Below are positions 45,370-53,231 of a stretch of 64,000 nucleotides of DNA, one piece after another. The stretch spans positions 1 to 64,000 of the forward strand of contig CAMDWJ010000001.1 in assembly GCA_945877815.1 (NCBI GenBank), read 5' to 3'. The notes under the pieces were generated by a model that had not been told where the DNA came from, made no database searches, and saw nothing but the letters and a program-made list of their open reading frames with translations. Numbering within the stretch: position 1 is the first letter of the stretch; the number at the start of each line of letters is the position of its first letter. The DNA is from Caenispirillum bisanense. Its GTDB lineage: Bacteria > Pseudomonadota > Alphaproteobacteria > Rhodospirillales > UBA2165. The translations under genes were made by a program, and so were the position numbers.

Positions 45370-46701
45370 TTACGGTTTCTTGAAGAACCTGTTCTCCGGC
45401 CGGGGCAGGCCCAGATTCTCGCGCAAGGTTGCACCCTCGTATTCGGTGCGGAACACACCGCGCTTCTGCAATTCCGGAATCACGCGTTCGATGAACAGAT
45501 CCAAGCCTTCGGGCAAATAGGGGAATTGTAAGGTGAAACCGTCGCAGGCACGCGCCTCCACCCATTCCTCCATCTGATCGGCGATCATTTTGGGCGTGCC
45601 CAACATCGAAAGCCCGTTGTGGCCGGAGAGGCGCTGGGCCAATTGCCGCACGGTGAAATTCTCGCGCCGTGCCAGGGCCACCGTGCGGTCGCGCGAGCTT
45701 TGCGAGGCGTTGCTCTGCGGCACGTCGGGCAGCGGGCCGTCTGGATCGAATTTCGATGCGTCGGTGCCGAGCGAGATCGACAGTGCGGCAATGCCGCTCG
45801 CGTAATGCACCAGCCCGTCGAGCTTGGCGCGTTTGGCTTGTGCTTCTTCCAAACTGTCGGCGACATACATCATGCAGCCCGGCAGGATCTTCATATGCGC
45901 GGGGTTGCGCCCCACTTTTTCCATGCGGCCCTTCACGTCTTTGTAAAAGGCTTGCCCCATCGGGATGCTCTGCATCGAGGTGAAGACCGCTTCCGCGGTT
46001 TCGGCTGCGAGCTGCTTGCCGGCTTCCGATGCGCCGGCCTGCACGATCACGGGCCAGCCCTGCACGGGGCGCGCGATATTGAGCGGTCCGCGCGCGGCGA
46101 GATATTTCCCTTTATGATCGAGCACATGCATCTTGTCGGGATCGAAATAGATGCCGTTCTCGACATCGCGGATGAAGGCATCGTCGGCCCAGCTGTCCCA
46201 CAGGCCAGTGACGACATCGAAAAATTCGCGTGCGCGGGCATAACGCTCGTCATGCTCCATATGCTCGTCGAGCCCGAAATTGAGCGAGGCGTCTGGATTC
46301 GAGGTCGTCACCACGTTCCAGCCCGCGCGCCCTGCGCTGATATGGTCGAGAGAGGCGAAGCGGCGCGCGACGTGAAAGGGCGTATCGTATGTCGTGGATC
46401 CCGTTGCCAGCAGGCCGAGCCGCTCGGTGCACATGGCGAGTGCGCCCAGCAGGGTCATCGGTTCGAACGAGGTCGGGGTCGCGCTGCGTTTCAGCGCATC
46501 CATCGGCATATTGAGCACCGCCAGATGATCGGCCATGAAAAAGCCGTCGATCTTGCCGCGCTCGAGCGTTTGGGCGAAGCGCTTGATGTGGCCGAAATTG
46601 AAATTGGCATCTGGGTAGGCGCCAGGATAGCGCCAGGCCGCGGTGTGCAGGCTCACCGGCCGCATGAAGGCGGTGAGGTTCATTTTACGTTTCTCGGTCA
46701 T
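45370..46701 (-). CDS. LLM-class flavin-dependent monooxygenase (NtaA/SnaA/DszA family)
   Basis: A 443-residue FMNH2-dependent monooxygenase of the NtaA/SnaA/DszA group, which includes nitrilotriacetate, EDTA and dibenzothiophene sulfone monooxygenases. Typical segments are HTAAWRYPGAYPDANFNFGH, KIDGFFMADHLAVLN, FHVARRFASLDHISAGRAGWNVVTT near residue 115-140, and GWPVIVQAGASEAGKQLAAE near 240. It needs reduced flavin from a separate reductase, which is not encoded here. ATG 46701 follows GGGAAC. An ATG six codons later is an alternative. Confidence 0.9.
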   Translation of the reverse strand: MTEKRKMNLTAFMRPVSLHTAAWRYPGAYPDANFNFGHIKRFAQTLERGKIDGFFMADHLAVLNMPMDALKRSATPTSFEPMTLLGALAMCTERLGLLATGSTTYDTPFHVARRFASLDHISAGRAGWNVVTTSNPDASLNFGLDEHMEHDERYARAREFFDVVTGLWDSWADDAFIRDVENGIYFDPDKMHVLDHKGKYLAARGPLNIARPVQGWPVIVQAGASEAGKQLAAETAEAVFTSMQSIPMGQAFYKDVKGRMEKVGRNPAHMKILPGCMMYVADSLEEAQAKRAKLDGLVHYASGIAALSISLGTDASKFDPDGPLPDVPQSNASQSSRDRTVALARRENFTVRQLAQRLSGHNGLSMLGTPKMIADQMEEWVEARACDGFTLQFPYLPEGLDLFIERVIPELQKRGVFRTEYEGATLRENLGLPRPENRFFKKP

Positions 46702-46727
46702 GGCCGTTCCCAGTGATCGTTGCGAGC

Positions 46728-46822
46728 CCTCATTCTGAGCCTGGTCACGCGTTTGCGCGTGCTAGCACCCGAGGGGATGGGCAAGCGGCGCCCTCATGCT
46801 TCGACAGGCTCAGCATGAGGGC
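46728..46822. repeat. Extended REP-like palindromic element
   Basis: Begins CCTCATTCTGAGCCTGGTCA, contains the CACGCG/CGCGTG block, and ends TTCGACAGGCTCAGCATGAGG. It sits between two genes of the same minus-strand operon, so it may cause partial termination or protect an upstream message. Confidence 0.7.
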
Positions 46823-46835
46823 GTTGTTTCGAATC

Positions 46836-48146
46836 TTATTCCGCCGCCACCGCGTAAGGAATCGTGGCCCTCGTCTCGGTGACTTTTTGCTCGTACAGCG
46901 TCATCATATCGACACCTTCGGGCGCCTCGAAATAGCCGCCGCGCGCCTCGTAATAGACGTCGGGTGTATCGGCCATCGGCGGGCGTTCGCCGTCCTGGAC
47001 GGATTTCAGAGCCCCCAATAGGCGCCGCCGCATCGCGGTGATCATGCGATCGCTCGGGGCCAGATGCTCGAAATCCCAATCGGTGAGCGGGCCCATGCTT
47101 TCGGTCACGCACTGGTCCTGCTGCGAAATGCCGTCGATACCGGAATAGGTTTTGGTGCGCTGCACCTCGCGGTCGATCAGGTAATCGTTGTCCTTGTTGG
47201 CGGCGAGGCGGAAGCGTCCGAGCCAGTCGGTGGTGTTGGGCTGCAGCTTTCCGCTCGATAGCGCCACATTCGGATCATCGGTCTCGTTCTTGACGCCTTT
47301 CATGCGGCCTTCGCGCCACACGATGCGAAACGACATTGTATGCGTGTCGTCGAGCGGCACCCACGCGCGGGCATAGACCTGCAGACCGAACGGTGCCGAC
47401 GGCGTGATCGACCAGAACGGGAACATGAATTGTCCGATGCGCCAGTAGGTCTGGCCCTCGCCGGCCGGCCGGTACGCGCCATAGGTGGCGCCCCACGGCG
47501 TTTCGGCCAGGGCATATTCGGGATCGCGGCGCAGCACGCCGTAGCGCGCCACATCATTGTCCTTGTAATCCTTCACCACGCGATGCCCGCCATGCAGGAA
47601 TCCGACATGGCTGGTGTCGAGGTCGCCTTCGAGCGATTGCAGCCAATTGCATTCGCGCTGGAACACGTCGATATGATTGTCGCTTTCGGCGACCATCGTC
47701 GCCTCGATCATCGGCAGCGCCGGCACATTGGCCTGATCGCCCATATAGACCCAGACGAGGCCGTTGCGCTCGGCCGTTTTGTAGGCCTTCGCATGGACCT
47801 TGTGCTTGAAATCCTGGTGCGGCGGCACGTTCGCCATATCGAGGCACTTGCCGTCGGCGTCGAATTTCCAGCCGTGATAGACGCAGCGGATACCGCCTTC
47901 CTCATTACGCCCGAAGAACAGCGAGGCGCAGCGATGCGGGCAGCGGTGATCCATCACGCCGATCCGGCCCGAGGAATCGCGAAAGCCGATTAGTTCCTCG
48001 CACAGCAGCTTGAGACGCACGGGTTCGCCGTCGGCCTTGAATTCGGAGGAGAGCGCGGCCGGCAGCCAATATTGACGCATCATCTCGCCCATCGGCGTGC
48101 CGGGGCCGACATGGGTCAAAAGGTCGCGGTCTTTATTCGAAGCCAT
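46836..48146 (-). CDS. Rieske non-heme iron oxygenase, alpha subunit (copy 3)
   Basis: A 436-residue paralogue. ATG 48146 follows GAGGAGATGATATA. Rieske ligands are C69, H71, C88 and H91, and the iron site is in LEGDLDTSHVGFLH (D177, H180, H185) with a later Asp in KDNDYLIDRE. It lies 25 bases downstream of a binding-protein gene, which is itself 36 bases downstream of a fourth Rieske gene. The two oxygenases may act in sequence on one imported compound. Confidence 0.93.
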   Translation of the reverse strand: MASNKDRDLLTHVGPGTPMGEMMRQYWLPAALSSEFKADGEPVRLKLLCEELIGFRDSSGRIGVMDHRCPHRCASLFFGRNEEGGIRCVYHGWKFDADGKCLDMANVPPHQDFKHKVHAKAYKTAERNGLVWVYMGDQANVPALPMIEATMVAESDNHIDVFQRECNWLQSLEGDLDTSHVGFLHGGHRVVKDYKDNDVARYGVLRRDPEYALAETPWGATYGAYRPAGEGQTYWRIGQFMFPFWSITPSAPFGLQVYARAWVPLDDTHTMSFRIVWREGRMKGVKNETDDPNVALSSGKLQPNTTDWLGRFRLAANKDNDYLIDREVQRTKTYSGIDGISQQDQCVTESMGPLTDWDFEHLAPSDRMITAMRRRLLGALKSVQDGERPPMADTPDVYYEARGGYFEAPEGVDMMTLYEQKVTETRATIPYAVAAE

Positions 48147-48171
48147 TATATCATCTCCTCTCGAATACGCC

Positions 48172-49722
48172 TTACTGCCAGGAAACTTCGCTCATTGTGA
48201 AGCCGTAGCCATTGGAAGGCCAGCCCTCACGAAATTTCACGTCCTTTGAATGGACATAAACGTTGGACGCAGGGATCAACGGCACGATGTAGTGCATCTT
48301 GGTGACTTCGTCGAACAGCTGGCGGACGAGATTGAGCCGCATTTGCGGGTCCATTTCCAGGTTCGCGCGCTTGGCCAGATCGAAGAATTCCGGGCGACCG
48401 TGATAATTGCGGGGATCTTCTGCGAAGAAGAAATTGAGCAATTGCGCGACGTCCGGCAATCCGCCGCCGGCATAGCCGCTGACCAGCAATTGCAGCTTCC
48501 CGTCGCGCTGTTTGTCGCGATAGGTCGCGAAGGTATCGAGTTCGATGTTCGCGCGGATGCCGGCGGCGCGCAATTGCCCGGCCATGATCTGGGCGATCTG
48601 TTTGCCCGTACCCTCGCGTGCGCTGATCGAGACCTCGAATCCGGCGCCGAGCCCCGCGTCGGCAAGCAGCCGCTTGGCGCGCGCCACGTCGTGCGTCACG
48701 AATTTCTGCGATTGCGCGCAGCCCACCATATTCGGGCTGCACAAGGCGGCCGGCCGCTTCGCCTTCATGTTTTCGCCATAGACGATCGTCAAATACGGAT
48801 CTGTATCGATGGCGGCCATGATGGCCTCGCGCACGCGCGGATCGGTGAGTTCCTTTTTCCCGCTGCGTGCGATGACGTCGATCATCAGATATTGCGTTCC
48901 CTGGGCCTCGCGCAATGTGAGCCTGAGTTCGGGGCGCCCCGCCAGCATGTTCGCCTGATCGCCCGGAATGTTGCGCGCGATATCGATCTGGCCGGCCAGC
49001 AGCAGCGCGGTGACGGTTCCCGTGTCGCCGACCGGCGTGACGACGAGCCGGCCGATGGTGGGCGCGGGCTTGGCGGCGCTGGCCTGCGGGTAGGTGTCGC
49101 GCTTCACCGCGATGAGGCCGGTGTTCTTGTCGACTTGGATGTAGCGATAGGGGCCGGTGCCGACGGGCGCGCGACCGAAATCTTGTTTGTCCTTGAGTGG
49201 ACCATGGGCATGTTCGGGCAGGATGAAGGTCTGCGACGACAGCCGCGCGAGATCCCACGGGATCGCAACCTTGGATACGATCCGCACCTTGTGCGTGCCG
49301 AGCTTCTCGACCTTCTCCATCCAGGTGTAGGCTTCTTTGAATCGTAGCTTGGTTTCGGGGTGGAGCACCCAGTTGAACGTATAGACGACATCGTCGGCGT
49401 CGAATTTTTCGCCGTCGCTCCAGGTAACGTTTTCGTGCAGCTCGAACTCGAGGATGCGCGGATCGACACGCTTCCAGCTTTTGGCGAGGATGCCGACATA
49501 GGCGCCCTTGTCGTCGTCATAGCCGACGATGGAATCGTAGGCCGCTTCCGAATTGAACTCGACCTCGGGGCGCGGATCGATCCATTGATCGAGCACGGCA
49601 ATATTGTCCGCCTGGGTATGGCGAAGGGTATCCTTGGATTTCTGCGCGTTTGCCGGATAGGACGCCGCCAGCGCGGCGAGTCCCGCCGCGACGCAGATGG
49701 CGGAACTTCTGCTGAATGTCAC
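48172..49722 (-). CDS. ABC transporter substrate-binding protein, family 5
   Basis: A 516-residue family-5 periplasmic protein. It starts at GTG 49722, with AGGAG eight bases upstream. The signal peptide is residues 1-26 (ICVAAGLAALAASYPANAQ), and mature motifs are FELHENVTWSDGEKFDADDV and GTGPYRYIQVDKNTGLIAV. It is sandwiched between two Rieske oxygenase genes, the clearest link in the window between a binding protein and an oxygenase. No permease or ATPase gene is nearby. Confidence 0.9.
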   Translation of the reverse strand: MTFSRSSAICVAAGLAALAASYPANAQKSKDTLRHTQADNIAVLDQWIDPRPEVEFNSEAAYDSIVGYDDDKGAYVGILAKSWKRVDPRILEFELHENVTWSDGEKFDADDVVYTFNWVLHPETKLRFKEAYTWMEKVEKLGTHKVRIVSKVAIPWDLARLSSQTFILPEHAHGPLKDKQDFGRAPVGTGPYRYIQVDKNTGLIAVKRDTYPQASAAKPAPTIGRLVVTPVGDTGTVTALLLAGQIDIARNIPGDQANMLAGRPELRLTLREAQGTQYLMIDVIARSGKKELTDPRVREAIMAAIDTDPYLTIVYGENMKAKRPAALCSPNMVGCAQSQKFVTHDVARAKRLLADAGLGAGFEVSISAREGTGKQIAQIMAGQLRAAGIRANIELDTFATYRDKQRDGKLQLLVSGYAGGGLPDVAQLLNFFFAEDPRNYHGRPEFFDLAKRANLEMDPQMRLNLVRQLFDEVTKMHYIVPLIPASNVYVHSKDVKFREGWPSNGYGFTMSEVSWQ

Positions 49723-49758
49723 GAATGCTCTCCTGTCGTTGATGAGGGATGGTCCAGC

Positions 49759-51051
49759 TTATGCCGATGCCGTATTTGCGTCGCGTGCCGCCGCCAATCG
49801 TTCGCGATAGGCGGCAAGCCAGTTCGCCTCGGTTGGGGCCACGAAATGGCCGGCGCGGGCGAAGATATTTTCCTCCGGCGTATCGGCGGCGGGCGGACGG
49901 ATGCCCTTCTCGGCGAACTCGCGCGCCGCGCGCAGTAGGCGGCGCCGCGTTTCCGCGATCATCCGGTCGGACGGCGCCAGATGTTCGAGGCTGCGATCCG
50001 TGATGCCGCCCATGCTCTCGGTGATCATCTGATCCTGCATGAAGACGCCGCTCACACCGCTGAAGCTGGTCGTGCGCTGCGCCGCGCGGTCGATGAGGAA
50101 ATCGTTGCCGTCATTGGCGGCGGTGCGCCAACGCCCCAACCAGTCGGTGGTATTGGGCAGATAATCGGTGAAACCGGCTGGGCCGGCGGCTTGGCTGCGT
50201 GTCGGCTGGCCTTGCGGTTTTTTCACGAAATTCACGGTCATCGTATGTGTGTCGTCCATCGGCACCCAGGCGCGCGCCGTCACATGCCGATCGATGGGGC
50301 CGCTGGGCGACAAGGTCCAGAACGGAAACAGGTGATGGGCGATGCGCCAATAGGTGAGGCCTGGGTCCGCCGGCCGATAGGCGCCATAGCTCGTGCCGCA
50401 CGGCGTCTCGGTCACCATATATTCCGGATCGCGGTGGATGGCGCCGAATTTCTCCGGATCGGATTCGTCGTAATCGCGCACCGTGCGCGTACCGCCGTGC
50501 AAGAAACCCGCGTGCGATGTGTCGATCGACCCTTCAAGTCCCTGCAGCCAGTTGCATTGACGCTGGATCAGCCGGACCGTGACGTCGCTATCGGCGAGCA
50601 TGGTCGCTTCGATCGCGGGCAGGGCGGGTATGCGCGCCTGATCGCCCATATAGATCCACAAGGCATTGGCGCGTTCGGCGGTCTTATAAGCCTTGGCATG
50701 GACCTTGTGCTTGAAATCCTGATGCGGCGGCACGTTCGCCATATCCAAACACTTGCCCTCGGCATCGAATTTCCAGCCGTGATAGACGCAGCGGATACCG
50801 CCCTCCTCATTGCGGCCAAAAAACAGCGAGGCGCAGCGGTGTGGGCAACGGTGGTCCATGACCCCGACCTTACCCGTCGAATCGCGAAAGCCGATCAGCT
50901 TCTCGCCTAAGACCATCAGGCGCACCGGATCGCCGTCGGCCGCGAATTCGGAGGCCAAGGCCACCGGAATCCAATATTGGCGCATCAGCTCGCCCATCGG
51001 CGTGCCGGGGCCCACGCACGCGAGGTAATCGCTGTCTTTGCTCGATGCCAT
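49759..51051 (-). CDS. Rieske non-heme iron oxygenase, alpha subunit (copy 4)
   Basis: A 430-residue paralogue and first gene of the minus-strand run. Rieske ligands are C69, H71, C88 and H91. The iron site reads LEGSIDTSHAGFLH, with D177, H180 and H185 kept and Ser in place of the Asp two positions before D177. The later Asp ligand region is NDGNDFLIDRA. The Shine-Dalgarno is weak (GGTGGCTTCCT). The protein shares the near-identical PPHQDFKHKVHAKAYKTAER stretch with copy 3, its closest relative. Confidence 0.92.
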   Translation of the reverse strand: MASSKDSDYLACVGPGTPMGELMRQYWIPVALASEFAADGDPVRLMVLGEKLIGFRDSTGKVGVMDHRCPHRCASLFFGRNEEGGIRCVYHGWKFDAEGKCLDMANVPPHQDFKHKVHAKAYKTAERANALWIYMGDQARIPALPAIEATMLADSDVTVRLIQRQCNWLQGLEGSIDTSHAGFLHGGTRTVRDYDESDPEKFGAIHRDPEYMVTETPCGTSYGAYRPADPGLTYWRIAHHLFPFWTLSPSGPIDRHVTARAWVPMDDTHTMTVNFVKKPQGQPTRSQAAGPAGFTDYLPNTTDWLGRWRTAANDGNDFLIDRAAQRTTSFSGVSGVFMQDQMITESMGGITDRSLEHLAPSDRMIAETRRRLLRAAREFAEKGIRPPAADTPEENIFARAGHFVAPTEANWLAAYRERLAAARDANTASA

Positions 51052-51218
51052 AGGAAGCCACCCGATATTATTGTCCGAGTTACTTATTCGTCGCCCAGAA
51101 GCGGGGCCGAGGCAAGGGGGGGGCGGGTGCCCCTTACCCCGGCGCCCCGAACCGGTCTAGACTCCGTCCAGCCGATCCATCATCGGGCACGCGCTTTGGG
51201 CAGAAGGGATTTCCCGGC

Positions 51219-51773
51219 ATGGCGACTCCACCGAAAAAAGCTCCGGACAAGACCGACAAAGGCGACAAATCCGCCGATAAACTCGAGGCCCCTAAGCCCG
51301 AGCCCTTCGTCAATGAGCCCTCCTCGCTCGACGAGACCACGCACGCGGAAATGCGGCTCATGCACGAGACGGCGTCGGAGGCCATCTTGTTCGCCAAGAA
51401 CATCCAATGGCGTTCGGTGGGTTCGGCACTCGCGGTCTATGGCGCCTTCATTGCCATCGCCGTCTTCACGTCGGCCGACAAAGCATTCATCGATCTGCTC
51501 AAGATCGTGGCCATCGTGCTCGCCTGCGGCGCCGTGTTTGTGCTGGCGATGTATCAATTCTGGCAGGTCAACGAGATCAACAAGCTCAACGCCATCGACC
51601 GGCATTTCTCGACGCTTTACCTGCGCATCTCGCGCATCAAGTCGCGCCGCGAGGGCAATTTGCACCGTTATACGATCCTCATGTTCATGATCGCGGCGGT
51701 GATCCTCGGTGTCGTCGTCGTCATCCTAGGTATGGACCAGGCGGCGTTGTTGAAGAAGCCGCCGGCGTATTAG
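51219..51773 (+). CDS. Hypothetical membrane protein with three transmembrane helices
   Basis: A 184-residue protein that I do not recognise. The first 35 residues are rich in Lys, Asp and Pro (PKKAPDKTDKGDKSADKLEA). Hydrophobic segments follow at about 70-87 (VGSALAVYGAFIAIAVF), 95-115 (IVAIVLACGAVFVLAMYQFW) and 155-177 (LMFMIAAVILGVVVVILGM), separated by a charged loop (INKLNAIDRHFSTLYLRISR). AAGGGA precedes the ATG. It is divergent from the Rieske operon. Confidence 0.75.
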   Translation: MATPPKKAPDKTDKGDKSADKLEAPKPEPFVNEPSSLDETTHAEMRLMHETASEAILFAKNIQWRSVGSALAVYGAFIAIAVFTSADKAFIDLLKIVAIVLACGAVFVLAMYQFWQVNEINKLNAIDRHFSTLYLRISRIKSRREGNLHRYTILMFMIAAVILGVVVVILGMDQAALLKKPPAY

Positions 51774-51796
51774 CGGGCAAGGTCATTCAATAGATC

Positions 51797-51880
51797 GTCA
51801 TGCCCGGGGCTTTGCTGTCCGGTACGCATCATTCTCGGAAAGGTCGTCATACGCGGGCTTGACCCGCGTATCCAACTTTT
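51797..51880. repeat. Palindromic repeat cluster (TCATACGCGGG...CCCGCGTATCCA type)
   Basis: GTCATACGCGGGCTTGACCC followed by GCGTATCCA forms a hairpin of CGCGGG with CCCGCG and is typical of dispersed alphaproteobacterial palindromic repeats. An adjacent partial unit starts GTCATGCCCGGGGC at about 51798. It lies downstream of the membrane-protein gene, in a 278-base gap without a gene. Confidence 0.55.
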
Positions 51881-52051
51881 CGTCCGCGGAATTGACGATG
51901 CGGATCGGAAGGATTGCCCGGAAGATGGGCGACGGTCCCGCATAGTACTTGCGCGATTATCCCTTTTGCACTCGTAACCCAAGGGTCCTACTGTCCCCCT
52001 CTCCCAATAGCGATACGCTCCAGGTGGGAGAATACTGGAGATCCAAACTTG

Positions 52052-52654
52052 ATGGATATCGTCATTACGTTTTGCCAGTACGGCGGGCCTATAGCACTTA
52101 CCGGCTTGGGGGTCGCCATGACATTTTGGCCCTCTGAAGAACCTAAGCGTCGTCAGAAGCGCTTTGCATGGTTAGCGATCATCGTGCTGGCGGCAACCGT
52201 TACTGCATATGGCACCTATGCTGATAAGCTACGAGATGACGAGCGGCTAACGCAAACAGAGGCGAGAGCTTTAGGGAAATCGTATTACGGATATGTGCAT
52301 CTCAGAAATGGCGAGAAGAACGGAGACAAATACCGGACCTATATTCTAGGCATTGGACATCCCGAGGGCGTTGCAATCGGATTTTATCTGCTGGATGGCT
52401 TCGGCAAACAAGTTGATGAAGGCATATGGCTTCCTCCAAGAGACATTTTCAGCGGCAATTCAATGTTTGAAGTTGAGTTGGCGCCCGCTAAATACCGAAT
52501 TGATTTCAAGGCCAAGCATGACAACAACTGGCGTGAATATCTAACCATCGAAGAGCGTGGCGGGCGCGTTTTCAGCACCATAGAAGTGCTGCGTGACAAT
52601 GAAGACGTGCCGCTATTTACCCATGAAGGCGACTACAAGATTGGAGGCGAGTGA
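52052..52654 (+). CDS. Hypothetical membrane-anchored protein, probably acquired
   Basis: A 200-residue protein without a family that I recognise. ATG 52052 has GGAG about 11 bases upstream. Two hydrophobic segments (GPIALTGLGVAMTFW near 12-26 and FAWLAIIVLAATVTAYGTY near 37-55) precede a soluble domain that looks beta-rich (SYYGYVHLRNGEKN, MFEVELAPAKYRIDFKAKHD). The local base composition is clearly AT-richer, and the codon third positions use A/T far more than in the neighbours. With the transposase remnant next to it, this suggests horizontal acquisition. Confidence 0.65.
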   Translation: MDIVITFCQYGGPIALTGLGVAMTFWPSEEPKRRQKRFAWLAIIVLAATVTAYGTYADKLRDDERLTQTEARALGKSYYGYVHLRNGEKNGDKYRTYILGIGHPEGVAIGFYLLDGFGKQVDEGIWLPPRDIFSGNSMFEVELAPAKYRIDFKAKHDNNWREYLTIEERGGRVFSTIEVLRDNEDVPLFTHEGDYKIGGE

Positions 52655-52664
52655 TGCCGCGCGA

Positions 52665-52797
52665 CATGCGCCTAAACCTCGAAGAATGAGGCGACTTCCG
52701 AAGATTGTAGCGAAACTCAAATTCGCCCAGATACTTCGACAGATGCTTCCGACTGACATGGACATGAGTGCCACGGATCGAGCGTAAAAGGCATAAT
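52665..52797 (-). pseudogene. IS1595/ISXO2-type transposase C-terminal remnant
   Basis: On the minus strand one frame reads RSIRGTHVHVSRKHLSKYLG followed by EFEFRYNLRKSPHSSRF. This matches the C-terminal end of IS1595-family (ISXO2-like) transposases, whose consensus runs GTHVSVSxKHLPRYLAEFEYRFNxR. There is no N-terminal part with the catalytic acids. After the motif the frame runs on without similarity. It marks an old insertion next to the acquired gene at 52052. Confidence 0.65.
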
Positions 52798-52896
52798 TTC
52801 GAATCCTTGACAATGTTCCTATTTTGTTCTATATTCTAAAGCCGCGCGGCTATCTGATCGGATTGCTACGCGTGCTGCAAATTTACGTCCAAACAT

Positions 52897-53083
52897 TGCC
52901 CAGGCCCAATGCACAGACGATACACAGTAAATGCACACAAAATGCCTAGATCATGCCTAGATGATGCGAAGATCGTGCCTAGATCATGCCTAGAAAAACC
53001 GATTCGGATGTGCATCACATTTTGTGGAAAATCAAAGACTTAACGAAAAAATTCCCCCTAAATGCCTAGAAATGCACAGATCG
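52897..53083. repeat. Array of 11-bp direct repeats, consensus TGCCTAGATCA
   Basis: Eight contiguous 11-base units run from 52910 to 52997: TGCACAGACGA, TACACAGTAAA, TGCACACAAAA, TGCCTAGATCA, TGCCTAGATGA, TGCGAAGATCG, TGCCTAGATCA, TGCCTAGAAAA. A degenerate unit precedes them (52897) and two more occur at 53063 and 53073 (TGCACAGATCG). The 11-bp period is about one helical turn, so repeated binding of one protein on one face is possible. The rest of 52655-53231 holds the transposase remnant, a REP-like pair and no gene that I can support. Confidence 0.8.
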
Positions 53084-53140
53084 CTGAGCGGTTTGCGGCA
53101 CTCGGCCCGTCCCGCTAGCATCGCAGAGAATAATCGATCA

Positions 53141-53198
53141 GCCCTCGATGCTTCGACGGGCTCAGCATAAGGGCCTCACCCTGAGCTTGTCGAAGGGC
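53141..53198. repeat. REP-like palindromic repeat pair
   Basis: ATGCTTCGACGGGCTCAGCA and CACCCTGAGCTTGTCGAAGG are inverted copies of the widespread CTTCGACAAGCTCAGG-type repeat, facing each other across GTAAGGGCCT-like sequence. It ends about 30 bases before the lyase gene. Confidence 0.75.
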
Positions 53199-53231
53199 AA
53201 GGCCTGTCAATAACAGGGGATGGCACCGACG

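Noticed and set aside
52910-52997. A CRISPR array
   Set aside because: The units are 11 bases and abut each other without spacers, and there are no cas genes in the window.
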